From Gilliamella apicola (lineage in GTDB: Bacteria; Pseudomonadota; Gammaproteobacteria; Enterobacterales; Orbaceae): 64,000 nt of DNA. The DNA lies in NCBI RefSeq assembly GCF_000599985.1, contig NZ_CP007445.1, forward strand, positions 1,240,001 through 1,304,000. The letters run 5' to 3'. Position numbers and translations under genes: made by a program. This document shows positions 27,436 to 36,236 of the stretch, one piece after another (position 1 is the first letter of the stretch; each line of letters starts with the position of its first letter). The notes beneath the pieces were generated by a model that ran no database searches, had not been told where the DNA came from, and saw only the letters and a list, made by a program, of their open reading frames with translations.

Positions 27436-27744
27436 ATGGAAAATTGCAGAGTTGATGTCAAAATTTATTGGACCCCTATACAACAAGGTGGAAAAAAAAC
27501 TTTTCCCCTAAATATAAAATACTATGTTATTACCAAACCAATGGAAGGTAAAAATGGCGATATTTCATCTTGGTCATTAGTATTAAATGTTAAAAGTTAC
27601 GAGCTAGTAGAATCCACTCAAAGAATAGGTTTAGGAGAAGCCTATTTTTTAATGGAAGATGCACCAAGCTTTTTACTTAAGAAAGGATTTATGATGAATA
27701 TTTATGAAGGACCTAAACTAGTTGGTACAGTTGAAGTTCTATGA
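27436..27744 (+). CDS. Putative immunity protein for the ART-like tip
   Basis: 102 residues from ATG 27436 with a strong ACGAGGAGAAAC ribosome site, 14 bases after the toxin stop; the upstream in-frame codons lack one. MENCRVDVKIYWTPIQQGGK, LGEAYFLMEDAPSFLLKKGF. A compact beta-rich protein. Family unknown. Confidence 0.75.
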   Translation: MENCRVDVKIYWTPIQQGGKKTFPLNIKYYVITKPMEGKNGDISSWSLVLNVKSYELVESTQRIGLGEAYFLMEDAPSFLLKKGFMMNIYEGPKLVGTVEVL

Positions 27745-27759
27745 CTATTTATACTTATG

Positions 27760-27927
27760 TGTACTAGCTCAAACTTAATCTGACAAATACTACCTACTCA
27801 TCGGCATTCGTTCTAACACAATGACTGTCTGATGAGTAAAATAAATTCTCTAGCTGCTTTTCTTTAGCCAGTCCTTTTGTCTCTACCCAAGTTTGCCAAG
27901 GTGTCTTACCATAACAGTATTTCCCTG
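27760..27927 (-). mobile_element. IS481-family end fragment at a duplication junction
   Basis: TGTACTAGCTCAAACTTAAT at 27760 is the same IS end as at 12049. The minus strand encodes the transposase tail TPWQTWVETKGLAKEKQLEN and on to NADE-stop without the stop found in the other fragment. At 27927 (TTCCCTG) homology to the IS stops and Rhs sequence of the 27932 duplication starts, so the IS served as a breakpoint. Confidence 0.7.
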
Positions 27928-28390
27928 GACTCAATCTGTATCAGTATGCGCCCAATGCGCTAATTTGGGTGTATCCATATGGTTTAATTTGTATTATAAA
28001 TTCAAATTTATATGTTACGGGCAATAAATCAAAGTCGAGAGCACCTTGAATTGATGAGTACAATTTAAATCCTGGACAAAAATCAGATTTATATTTAGAC
28101 AAAAATGGATTAACTATACCAAATCAATGCGATGCTTTAACATTTAAAACTCCAGAACAATCACCATTAACTGGAAATTACCACAAACTCCCAGAAAGAA
28201 CTACTTCACCTAATGGGTTAGCTGACAAATTTGATGCTCAAGATGTAGGTTGAACAATGTCAACTGGTCATGCAACAATATATCCCACTAAACCAATGAA
28301 GCCTCAAACTTTGGTTGAATTTTATAATTCCTTACCTTGGGAACATATTGGAAAAAATAAAATGTGTAAATCAAATGCAAATTCTTTTTG
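27928..28390 (+). pseudogene. Rhs boundary and toxin tip, copy 2
   Basis: Nearly identical to 2345-2800: [18 protein letters not shown], then YLDKNGLTIPNQCDALTFKT and SPLTGNYHKLPE with the same TGA before TMSTGHATIYPTKPMKPQTL. Differences include GGT to GAT in QCGALTF, GGA to AGA and loss of a 5-base TCAAA unit near 28371, which puts toxin and immunity in different frames. Confidence 0.65.
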
Positions 28391-28840
28391 ATGAATGTAT
28401 AAAATTACAAGATAACTTATTAGATAATATATTTTTATTATCGAAATGTCCTAATCTAGTAACATTAATAGAAAAAAATTTAATAGGTGATATAAATGCA
28501 TCTTTATTATATATTATCAAACAATTACCAGAAGAAATAAAAATTAGTTTACTACCAAATATTATAGAAATAATGAAAAACTTAGATGGAAAAACTAAGT
28601 TATGTCAAGATATCATTTTATCTATGAATAGAGAGTGGTTAAAAAAAAATATTTGGTCATATTCTAAATATGTCTTCGATGATCAAGATTATCAAAGCTT
28701 TGGAATATTTATGTATGTATTTATTTAATTCTATAAGCGATGAGTTATCCCAAAAGCTTGCTATTCTAGCTTTAGAAAGTGATGATGAAGATGTTCGTGA
28801 GATAGGACAGATTTATTTCGATTTATCATCTAAAATATAA
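28375..28840 (+). pseudogene. Alpha-helical immunity gene with a 4-bp duplication, copy 2
   Basis: ATG 28375 (MQILFDECIKLQDN); the sequence is essentially identical to 2790-3255, including the TATGTATG duplication that ends the frame at 28728. The corrected frame ends at TAA 28838-28840. Homology continues past the gene to about 28975. Confidence 0.6.
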
Positions 28841-28975
28841 TATTAATTAAGAATCGGATATCTCCTTTTTCTAATTGACAAAATTAATTAAATTGTAAAT
28901 AGAGTAAGCTTCTAACTGTATGAAACAGGTACAGGAAAACAGACATATCCCGACCCAATAAAAATCTGGGTTATC

Positions 28976-29526
28976 AGGTACAGTATTTAGACAGAGAAAC
29001 CGGACTGCACTACAATATTTTCAGATACTACTATCCGGATATAGGCCGCTTTACCCAGCCGGATCCGATTGGGTTGGCCGGTGGCTTTAATTTATATCAG
29101 TATGCGCCGAATGCGCTTATATAGATTGATCCATGGGGCTGGTGTAAATCTTCTAAAAAAGCTTCCAAAAAATATGTGTATAGCGAGTTAAATCCAAGTG
29201 ATAGAATAAGAGTAGATTCGGGTTTAAGTATTCTACCTAAAGGAAAGAAAGGTACAATAGTAAACCATGTTAAAGGGAAAGATACAGGATATATATCAGT
29301 TACTGAAAATATATCTGAAACTAAGCAATATAGTTCAAATAACGGCTTAGCAAAAATAGATGTAACTAAAGCTACGCAAAATGGTGCAAAATATATACCT
29401 CATAAAAATGTTCAACAAATTGTAAATACAAAGGGATCTTAGACCGATAGAAAAAATGTTAAAAGTGCTAATGAGGGTTTATTTCAAGGATAAATACCCT
29501 ACGAAGCAATTGAAATTATTAAATAG
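28976..29526 (+). pseudogene. Orphan Rhs tip, SVTENISET type, three nonsense codons
   Basis: The core [20 protein letters not shown] reaches NALI-TAG-IDPWGW (Trp TGG to TAG near 29121). The tip begins VYSELNPSDRIRVDSGLSIL, then GYISVTENISETKQYSSNNG and KNVQQIVNTKGS-TAG, TDRKNVKSANEGLFQG-TAA, IPYEAIEIIK and a natural TAG 29524-29526; all pieces are in one frame. A still more decayed relative is at 45280-45530, and both are followed by homologous immunity genes. Confidence 0.65.
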
Positions 29527-29535
29527 GAGTAATTT

Positions 29536-29844
29536 ATGCCAGCGTTATCAGAATATGCAAATGTCTCAAATACAGTTTTTAATATTTTGGAAAAAAAAGG
29601 ATATCAAATTTGGTATGATGATGAAGTAGATATGTATTGTGCCCAAAAAAATGGTTGGGATTTTATGGCGTATTCACCATGTGGTTTATTAGGTTTAGTC
29701 AATATCTATGAATTTAAAAAACCTGAAATTTATAAGGAATATTGGTGGAGAGATAATGAAAAAGATTTATTAGATAATCTGAGCAGAAAAAAGCCTAAAT
29801 ATATTTCTGTTATATATCAGAAAGAAAAGAAATCAAACAGTTAA
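29536..29844 (+). CDS. Immunity protein, paralogue of the gene at 45543
   Basis: 102 residues from ATG 29536 with ATAGGAGTAATTT upstream. MPALSEYANVSNTVFNILEK, YDDEVDMYCAQKNGWDFMAY, KEYWWRDNEKDLLDNLSRKK. About three quarters identical to the protein at 45543, which also follows a SVTENISET-type tip remnant, so the toxin/immunity pairing is conserved. Family name unknown. Confidence 0.8.
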   Translation: MPALSEYANVSNTVFNILEKKGYQIWYDDEVDMYCAQKNGWDFMAYSPCGLLGLVNIYEFKKPEIYKEYWWRDNEKDLLDNLSRKKPKYISVIYQKEKKSNS

Positions 29845-30145
29845 ATTTATCTCATAAGGCTAAAAGAGCTGAGAAACAGAAATATACCATTTTTTTAAAA
29901 ATTTATTATAAAAAGTTTTGTTGTAGTGACCTGGATTTTTATCCTAAAACATGTTTGTTATTAATAAGTTACGTGATGATGTAATAAAAAAACAGGGTGA
30001 GACTTGATTAAAACTAAAGAGGTTTATAGTGCTTTTTTATTATTAAAGTAAAAAATTAAGGTCGAAAAGATTATATGATTCCTTCGACTACTTTTAAGCC
30101 ATTAATTTAGTAAAAATTCAATAGAAGAACTAAACAACACACGTC
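29845..30145. other. A+T-rich spacer
   Basis: No gene or clear signal. It ends where a degraded Rhs core begins at about 30146. Confidence 0.4.
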
Positions 30146-30998
30146 GTTATGGCTACGTCTACGATGCCCTCGGCCGGCGGATTGAAAAACACCGGCTGGA
30201 CTGAGACGGCAAACCGTGCTGCAACCGAACCACCTTCCTGTGGGACGGGCTGCAGATGATTCAGGAAAGCAGCGCAGACAAACGGCAGAGCCTGTATCTG
30301 TATACTGACGAAGGCAGCTATGAACCGCTGGCGCGGATAGACAGAAACGGTAATCAGGAAGAGCACATCTACTACTTCCATACCGACCTGAACGGCATGC
30401 TGGAGGAACTGACGGATGAAGGCAGTGAAATCGTCTGGGAATGCTCATACTAGCTGTGGGGCAAACCGATACAGGAGACTGCCCATACAGAGATACAACA
30501 GAACCTGAGGTATCAGGGACAGTATTCAGACAGAGAAACCGGACTGCACTACAATACTTTCAGATACTACGATCCGGATACAGGTCGTTTTACTATGCCG
30601 GATCCGATAGGGCTAAGGGTGGGTTAAATTTATATGCGTATGTACCGAATCCGCTGAAATATATAGACCCGCTTAGGTTATGTAAAACAGACATAAAGAA
30701 CGATGGCCCATCATTACCTGCTTCAGCATGGTATAAAAATGCTCCTAATTAGGTCACACCCGGCACAAAAGAATTGGAGCATTTCAAATTCAATCCTAAA
30801 ACAGATGAGTTAGAATATTTTACCGTCAGGTATGATCAATATGGTAGACAGATAGAACGAGTTGATTACACTAGTCATGGATATGGTAATCCATCAGCGC
30901 CAGACTATCATTCCAATCCTCATACACATAATTATGAATACGGTCCGGGATATAGTCCAAAAGGAAAAGAAACCAGAGTTAATATAGGTGGTAACTAG
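30146..30998 (+). pseudogene. Orphan Rhs tip, PHTHNYEYGPGY type, several stops
   Basis: Second-allele core with lesions: CGT to TGA after RLD, an insertion near 30214, CAG to TAG at Q of YQLWGK (30451), and a frameshift at IGL before GLNLYAYVPNPLKYIDPLRL. The tip reads GPSLPASAWYKNAPN-TAG, VTPGTKELEHFKFNPKTDEL, RQIERVDYTSHGYGNP, DYHSNPHTHNYEYGPGYSPK. The His-rich RxDYxxHG...PHxHxYxYGPGY motif suggests a nuclease-like tip (inference). Confidence 0.65.
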
Positions 30999-30999
30999 T

Positions 31000-31320
31000 A
31001 TGAAACTTGATGAAATTAATAGAATAATTATAGAAAACAACGTATTGCATACAATGCATATGGATATTGAGCCTATTTCATTTAAATATAATCTACTGCT
31101 TTCATTAAGTGATGACGAAAATTCCAGAGATAAAGTATCTTTTTATTTTTATGATGTCAGCAGTGTCAAAATGAAAGATATAGGTGGTGGGTTAACGCAG
31201 TTTATGCATCTGAAAATATCAATTATTGATATTTTTAATGACCGTAACAAATATATAATAGAAGATATTGAAGATGAAAAACTATCATTCGAATTTAATG
31301 CTGTTGATTTTCTTGGATAA
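31000..31320 (+). CDS. Putative immunity protein
   Basis: 106 residues from ATG 31000, which touches the toxin stop; the frame extends 12 bases upstream inside the toxin. MKLDEINRIIIENNVLHTMH, DKVSFYFYDVSSVKMKDIGG, ending LSFEFNAVDFLG. Followed by a good terminator. Family unknown. Confidence 0.75.
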   Translation: MKLDEINRIIIENNVLHTMHMDIEPISFKYNLLLSLSDDENSRDKVSFYFYDVSSVKMKDIGGGLTQFMHLKISIIDIFNDRNKYIIEDIEDEKLSFEFNAVDFLG

Positions 31321-31331
31321 ATAACGAATAT

Positions 31332-31371
31332 AGCCGAGAAGATATTTTATTTCTTCCCGGCTTTTTATTAT
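31332..31371 (+). terminator. Rho-independent terminator, probably bidirectional
   Basis: AGCCGAGAAGA (31332-31342) pairs with TCTTCCCGGCT (31352-31362) with one mismatch, followed by TTTTATTATTT. It follows the immunity gene at 31320 and directly borders the stop of the opposing SymE-like gene at 31372. Confidence 0.75.
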
Positions 31372-31668
31372 TTAAATCCCGCCTTCGCTCCTGCTACGCT
31401 TAATCACCGGAATATCCCCGGTATCGTTCAGTGCCCCCGGAAAGGTCTTCAGCCACGCTTTCAACTTCTTTTGATTAATATACGCCACGCTCATCCCTTC
31501 AATACAGCCAAAGAGTTCGCGGGTGTGCTGCGGTGTGATCACGATGCAGTCCCTCATTACCCGCACCTTGACGGGCATCCCGTTAATAAAAACCGCCTGC
31601 GTTATCCAGTCGCCATGTAAACGAAGCGAACCGCAGTCGATGTAAAAATAAAACTCGCAATGAGCCAT
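31372..31668 (-). CDS. symE: SymE-like toxin family protein, N-terminus probably cut
   Basis: On the minus strand ATG 31668 opens MAHCEFYFYIDCGSLRLHGD and continues WITQAVFINGMPVKVRVMRD, CIVITPQHTRELFG. The LxGDWIxxAxFxxGxPVxVRVMxxCIVIT block is the SymE (AbrB-like fold) signature; SymE genes often sit beside rhs genes. Family members usually have more residues before this block, and here Rhs sequence abuts at 31669, so the true N-terminus may be lost. The longer frame to 31797 is antisense Rhs core. G+C content is like the core, unlike neighbouring immunity genes. Confidence 0.65.
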   Translation of the reverse strand: MAHCEFYFYIDCGSLRLHGDWITQAVFINGMPVKVRVMRDCIVITPQHTRELFGCIEGMSVAYINQKKLKAWLKTFPGALNDTGDIPVIKRSRSEGGI

Positions 31669-32109
31669 CTGCGGGGACAGGAAAGCAGCGCAGACAAACG
31701 GCCGAGCCTGTATCTGTATACAGACCAGTACAGCTATGAACCGCTGGCGCGAATAGACAGAAACGGTAATCAGCAAGAGCACATCTACTACTTCCATACC
31801 GACCTGAACGGCATACCGGAATAACTGACGGATGAAGCCGGTGAAATCGTCTGGGAATGCTCATACCAGCTGTGGGGCAAACCGATACAGGAGATTGCTC
31901 ATACAGAGATACAACAGAACCTGAGGTATCAGGGACAGTATTCAGGCAGAGAAACCAGACTGCACTACAATACTTTCCGACGGATTCAATTTTTTGCTTA
32001 TCAACATGTATAACGACATTATAAAAATTGAACAAAAATTAACGGTGAGACAGCCCATTATATGGCGAGAATACATAAAAATGGTAAAATGACGTATGTT
32101 ATAGCTTAA
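31669..32109 (+). pseudogene. Rhs core remnant and toxin tail
   Basis: 31669-31980 is second-allele core (SSADKRPSLYLYTDQYSYEP, HIYYFHTDLNGIPE-TAA-LTD, QGQYSGRETRLHYNTF) and breaks off within the DPDIGRF region. The rest is unrelated, ending NGETAHYMARIHKNGKMTYV-IA-TAA, a likely toxin tail. The tip boundary is missing, so a deletion joined core to tip end. Confidence 0.6.
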
Positions 32110-32127
32110 TAAAATAAATGACTGATA

Positions 32128-32463
32128 ATGAAATATATTTATAGTGATGATAAAGTTAAAGATGCTCATTGGGATTTTTGTGAAAAAAATCATGTTCCAT
32201 TTATACAATTAAGTAATATTAATAAAGAATATATCAATATTTTTTTCGATATAACAAATTATAATATTTCTTTAGAAGAGATCTCTGATGACATAAAAAA
32301 ATTATATTCAGCGTATATTGAATTTTGTATGTTGTCGGATACATTAATACATGATTTGTATGATCAATATTATTTTTTTAATTTAATCGTAAAAAGGGAG
32401 CATGCAAACTTTTTAGCAGAGAATTTGTATAATTATCTTTCGTTTAAATTGGGAAATTTATGA
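32128..32463 (+). CDS. Putative immunity protein
   Basis: 111 residues from ATG 32128. MKYIYSDDKVKDAHWDFCEK, HVPFIQLSNINKEYINIFFD, ending NLYNYLSFKLGNL. Follows a toxin tail by 19 bases. Not recognised. Confidence 0.7.
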   Translation: MKYIYSDDKVKDAHWDFCEKNHVPFIQLSNINKEYINIFFDITNYNISLEEISDDIKKLYSAYIEFCMLSDTLIHDLYDQYYFFNLIVKREHANFLAENLYNYLSFKLGNL

Positions 32464-32768
32464 GCCAAAAATTCGATTTTTTATTTTTTTATGATTTAAT
32501 TAATTCGTTTTTCAAGGTTTGATATTAATTAAATTGTAATTATTTTTTACAAACTAAATAAAACCTATGAACTAGTAATTACTCTGTATGTTATTAAAAA
32601 ATAAACGTGTTATCTTCAATATAAGAAATACTAAAAATAACTAAAATACCCACATATCTAAATATCCAGCAAGTGATATGACTTTTGGTGAATACCAAAA
32701 ATTACTTAATCAAATTGAATGGAATTGCCTTATAAATATTATGAAAGTTATTATTAATGAAAATGAAG
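32464..32768 (+). pseudogene. Toxin-tip remnant interrupted by the IS3 element
   Basis: A+T-rich. Near 32645-32768 one frame reads THISKYPASDMTFGEYQKLL NQIEWN, a plausible toxin fragment that is cut at 32768 by the IS insertion and resumes at 33963 (EAFEKLKKF). The first 180 bases show nothing. Confidence 0.35.
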
Positions 32769-32840
32769 TGTAACTATCCCCTAAAATAGTACATAAAAAA
32801 GTAGAAAATTCTCTATAATATTTTTAAGGAGAATTTCAAT

Positions 32841-33098
32841 ATGAAAAAATTATCGGAACACCAAATTGTCTCCATTTTAAAAGAAGCTGAAGTTGGTATC
32901 CCTATTAAAGAGCTTTGCCGTAAATATGGTATGGCCGTTTCTACTTTTTATAAATGGCGAGATAAATATGGCGGTATGCAATCATCGGACATTAAGCGGT
33001 TAAAACAGCTGGAAGCTGAAAATCGTAAACTTAAACAGATGTATGCTGAATTAAGTTTAACTTCTCAGCTCCAGCAAGAAATAATAAAAAAGCTATAG
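32841..33098 (+). CDS. IS3-family OrfA, DNA-binding protein
   Basis: 85 residues from ATG 32841 with AAGGAGAATTTC upstream. SEHQIVSILKEAEVGIPIKE LCRKYGMAVSTFYKWRDKYG is the HTH_Tnp_1 helix-turn-helix, then a leucine-zipper-like helix (IKRLKQLEAENRKLKQMYAE). Ends IIKKL-TAG over the frameshift site A-AAA-AAG at 33086-33092. Confidence 0.9.
   Translation: MKKLSEHQIVSILKEAEVGIPIKELCRKYGMAVSTFYKWRDKYGGMQSSDIKRLKQLEAENRKLKQMYAELSLTSQLQQEIIKKL
33086..33092 (+). promoter_or_regulatory. Programmed -1 frameshift heptamer A AAA AAG
   Basis: In the orfA frame the codons are AAA (33087) and AAG (33090), preceded by A: the canonical IS3-family slippery heptamer. A -1 slip leads exactly into the orfB frame (GCT ATA GTG CCG), giving the OrfAB transposase. 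Confidence 0.75.
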
Positions 33099-33922
33099 TG
33101 CCGACGGCAGTTCGTAAGAGTTGGGCACAAACACTACAGTCACAATACTGTATAACAATTAAAATGAGTTGCACTATTGTGAATTTAAGTCGCTGTGCTT
33201 ACTACTATCAACCTAAATCGGCAGATGACACTATGATTATTTCATTACTTAAGTCAATAACAGACAAGCATTTACGTTGGGGATTTCCTAAGTGTTTTCA
33301 TCGAATCAGGAAACTGGGATATACGTGGAATCATAAACGGATTTATCGAGTTTATTGTCAGTTAAAACTCAATATTCGTTCTAAACGCAATAAACGATTG
33401 CCCCAACGTTATCCAGAGCCATTATCAGTACCAAGTCGTTTGGGAGAATGTTGGTCAATGGATTTTATGAGTGATAGTTCTCAAAATCACCGCCGATTTA
33501 GAACCTTTAATGTTATTGATGACTTTAATCGAGAGGCATTAGGCATTGATATTGCGGTCAGTTTATCGGCAGGTAGAATTACCCGTTATTTAGACAGACT
33601 GGCTCAATATCACGGTTATCCATTAAAAATACGCGTTGATAATGGCACAGAATTTACCTCAAACAGATTTACAAGTTGGGCAAAATCACATGGAATAACC
33701 CTAGATTATATTAAACCAGGTAGTCCTTATCAAAACGGCTATATAGAACGATTTAACCGCACATATCGAACGGAGGTATTAGATCTGTATTTATTTAAAA
33801 ATCTGGAACAAGTAAGAAAAATAACCGAAGAGTGGTTAGAAATGTATAACACAGAAAGACCGCATGAAGCATTAAATAATATGACACCAATTGAATATAG
33901 AAACATGAAGCAAATAGCATGA
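33098..33922 (+). CDS. IS3-family OrfB, DDE transposase
   Basis: 274 residues in the -1 frame relative to orfA. N-terminal HTH_21-type part (SITDKHLRWGFPKCFHRIRK), then rve integrase core: GECWSMDFMSDSS (first Asp), IRVDNGTEFTSNRF (second Asp) and NGYIERFNRTYRTEV (Glu), the DD35E triad. Closing YNTERPHEALNNMTPIEY is typical. Made as OrfAB by frameshifting. Confidence 0.9.
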   Translation: MPTAVRKSWAQTLQSQYCITIKMSCTIVNLSRCAYYYQPKSADDTMIISLLKSITDKHLRWGFPKCFHRIRKLGYTWNHKRIYRVYCQLKLNIRSKRNKRLPQRYPEPLSVPSRLGECWSMDFMSDSSQNHRRFRTFNVIDDFNREALGIDIAVSLSAGRITRYLDRLAQYHGYPLKIRVDNGTEFTSNRFTSWAKSHGITLDYIKPGSPYQNGYIERFNRTYRTEVLDLYLFKNLEQVRKITEEWLEMYNTERPHEALNNMTPIEYRNMKQIA

Positions 33923-33988
33923 TTTTCTACTTGATTTGTGTGCTAACAATGGGGTATTTACAGAAGCATTTGAGAAATTAAAAAAATT

Positions 33989-34294
33989 TTGATTTCTTGG
34001 AATGATGCTGATAGTGAAAAGTCCAAGAATTCGATGGATTATTTTATAGAACAATTAATATATTCTAAATGGGATAGAAATAGAATTTACAATTTTATAT
34101 TTATATATGTAAGAAATAATTTATCTAATTTGGACTATGATATGATACCCGAAAAAGCTATTGATTATTTGAGTGATATAGAAACATCAATCATTGGATA
34201 TTGCTGTCATTCTTGTTTCTTAAAGATTCCTGGTGAACCGTTAGATGAAAACGATCTAATAGCGTATGTTAGAGAAAACAAATGGAAAAATTGA
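33989..34294 (+). CDS. Immunity-like protein, N-terminus uncertain
   Basis: Open from TTG 33989, 26 bases right of the IS; no ATG. ISWNDADSEKSKNSMDYFIE, RNRIYNFIFIYVRNNLSNLD, YCCHSCFLKIPGEPLDENDL. 101 residues. The start may have been disturbed by a frame shift in the A-run at 33980. Family unknown. Confidence 0.5.
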   Translation: MISWNDADSEKSKNSMDYFIEQLIYSKWDRNRIYNFIFIYVRNNLSNLDYDMIPEKAIDYLSDIETSIIGYCCHSCFLKIPGEPLDENDLIAYVRENKWKN

Positions 34295-34339
34295 TAATAA
34301 ATTATATTAAACTATATATTTTAAGCGTATTGCTTGATA

Positions 34340-34713
34340 AGTTGACAGGCTGCAAATGATTCAGGAAAGTGGCGCAGACAAACAGCAGAGCCTGTATCTG
34401 TATACAGACCTGCACAGTTATGAACCACTAGCGCAGTTCGTTATTCATCAAGAAAAAAACTAAAGAAGTAGCCACACACGCACATTATGGAAGGAAAAAA
34501 TCAATACTACCTAAGCATCCACCTCATAATGCCTCTGATAGTGAATATAAGAAATGAAAAGCAAAGAAAGAACGTATCAGCAACAACAAAATTATAAAAA
34601 GCCAGAATTACATCCCTATTCTAAACATCCTGAACTGCATTTTTATGAAGGACAGAAACCAGATATAGATACCATCGGGAATAATAATATTCCAAATACG
34701 CATCATACTTTTT
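34340..34713 (+). pseudogene. Rhs core scrap and toxin tip remnant
   Basis: 34344-34435 encodes LQMIQESGADKQQSLYLYTD LHSYEPLA of the core, then joins unrelated sequence. The tip reads KEVATHAHYGRKKSILPKHP PHNASDSEYKK, TGA, and after a frameshift YKKPELHPYSKHPELHFYEG and ends NNNIPNTHHTF-TAA. Toxin family unknown. The core between has been deleted. Confidence 0.55.
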
Positions 34714-34726
34714 AATGAGAGTAATT

Positions 34727-35101
34727 ATGAATCCTTTAAATTTTTTTATTGATAATTTTATTTCTAAAAACAGAAAAGAACGTTGGCAATATCTAGCAAA
34801 TGGGAAATGGGAAAAATTCGCTGATAAAATCAAAGATCTTGATAAACATCTGAACAGTAATTGTGATAGAATTGAGAATAATGCCTTAGAGAAATTTAAA
34901 GAGATTATTAAGAAATATAATATCAAATCTGGATATTATTATGATTTTTATTCAAATAAATTAGAATTAAAAGTAGATGATTTTCATGATATCCATGATG
35001 ATAGTCTTTTAATTTGCCCAGACAAAAAAATTGCTTTCTTTTTTCATCATGATGGATGGATATGGTTTTGCAAAATAACTGATAATTTAATTAATTTTTA
35101 A
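34727..35101 (+). CDS. Putative immunity protein
   Basis: ATG 34727 (MNPLNFFIDNFISKNRKERW) with GAGAGTAATT just upstream is preferred to ATG 34715, which overlaps the toxin stop. About 124 residues; LLICPDKKIAFFFHHDGWIW near the end. Family unknown. Confidence 0.7.
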   Translation: MNPLNFFIDNFISKNRKERWQYLANGKWEKFADKIKDLDKHLNSNCDRIENNALEKFKEIIKKYNIKSGYYYDFYSNKLELKVDDFHDIHDDSLLICPDKKIAFFFHHDGWIWFCKITDNLINF

Positions 35102-35147
35102 AATTTAGAAAGCTTGCTAAACCGCACTACATAGCCTTTACTCTTCT

Positions 35148-36196
35148 AAAATCTGATTCGCTGTAACAAGTTACTGTGCTTTAGAGGATATAAATACCAG
35201 TACGATGCTCATGGCAGCATCAGCAGCAAACAAACTGCCGGTAGCACTTAGTTACTACCACAACGATGCCGAACACTATCTCATCAAATTATGTATCGAA
35301 GAACTGGATTATACCCATCGTTATGGGGCTATGTTTTTGATTCATTAGGACGACGTTTTGAAAAACACCCGCTGGACAAAGACAGCCAACCTTATAACCG
35401 TACTCGCTTTATGTTTGATGGTTTAAGAATGATTGAGGGAATCAAACTGACCCAGCGCAAATCCTGTACCTGTATAGTGACACCAACAGCTATGAATCGC
35501 TGGCGCAAATAGACAGAAATGCTAATCAAGAACAGCACATCTACTACCTCCATACCTATGTAGACGGCATGCCGGAGGTGCTGAAGGATGAAGCTGGTGG
35601 AATCGTCAGGGAGTGCTCATACCAGCTGTGAGGCAAACCGATACAGGAAATTACTCATCCACTGATACAACAAAACCAGAGGTATCAGGGACAATATTTA
35701 GACAGAGAAACCGGAATGCATTACAATACTTTTAAGTACTACAATCCGGATATAGGCCGATTTACCCAGCCAGACCTGATAGAGCTACTTGGTGGTTTAT
35801 ATCCATATGTGCCAAATCCGTTAAGTTGGATTGATCCGCTAGGATTAGTTCTTACCTGTGTTGATTTTACGAGAAGTACTGATTTATTCCCAGGTAAAGG
35901 TAATCAGTAAAATATTGTTGAAATAACGATGCGAGGTTCTGGTTGGAGAGTTTGACTGAAGCGTTTAAACAAGCTGATATAACGAAAGCAGAATTTACAG
36001 ATTATACATGGCATCATTTGGATGATTTTGATCCTATAACAGGTAAAACAGCTATAGAGTTAGTTGAAATTTCAGCTTATGAAGGTACTTTCCCTTATGC
36101 TGGATTGGTTTCTTTGTTTGAAAAACATTCAACCTGCTTTCTGGATCTTATGGAAGTTCATATGCTATTGCTATATCTCATACTAAAGTATGATTA
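35148..36196 (+). pseudogene. Rhs core and WHH-type HNH nuclease tip, broken
   Basis: Core decayed by stops and shifts (LIRCNKLLCF..., YGAMFLIH, then RETGMHYNTFKYYNPDIGRF, YPYVPNPLSWIDPLGL). The tip starts TCVDFTRSTDLFPGKGNQ-TAA-NIVEITMRGSGWRV-TGA and, in another frame (35943-36197), reads DYTWHHLDDFDPITGKTAIE followed by LVEISAYEGTFPYAG. YTWHHLDDFDPxTGKxxxxLV is the WHH nuclease core of the HNH/EndoVII superfamily. Toxin inactive, partner SUKH intact. Confidence 0.7.
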
Positions 36197-36236
36197 GCTG
36201 GCCGTATTACAAAAGCGTTAAAAAGAGGTGTTCATA

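Larger units (their letters stand above)
32769..33962 (+). mobile_element. Intact IS3-family insertion sequence
   Basis: 1194 bp. Left end TGTAACTATCCCCTAAAATA and right end (read inward) TGTAAATACCCCATTGTTAG are imperfect inverted repeats that share AGTAGAAAAT further in. GAAG at 32765-32768 and 33963-33966 is a 4-bp target duplication, so it moved here as a unit. It carries overlapping orfA and orfB. A second copy lies inverted at 63514-64000. Confidence 0.9.
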
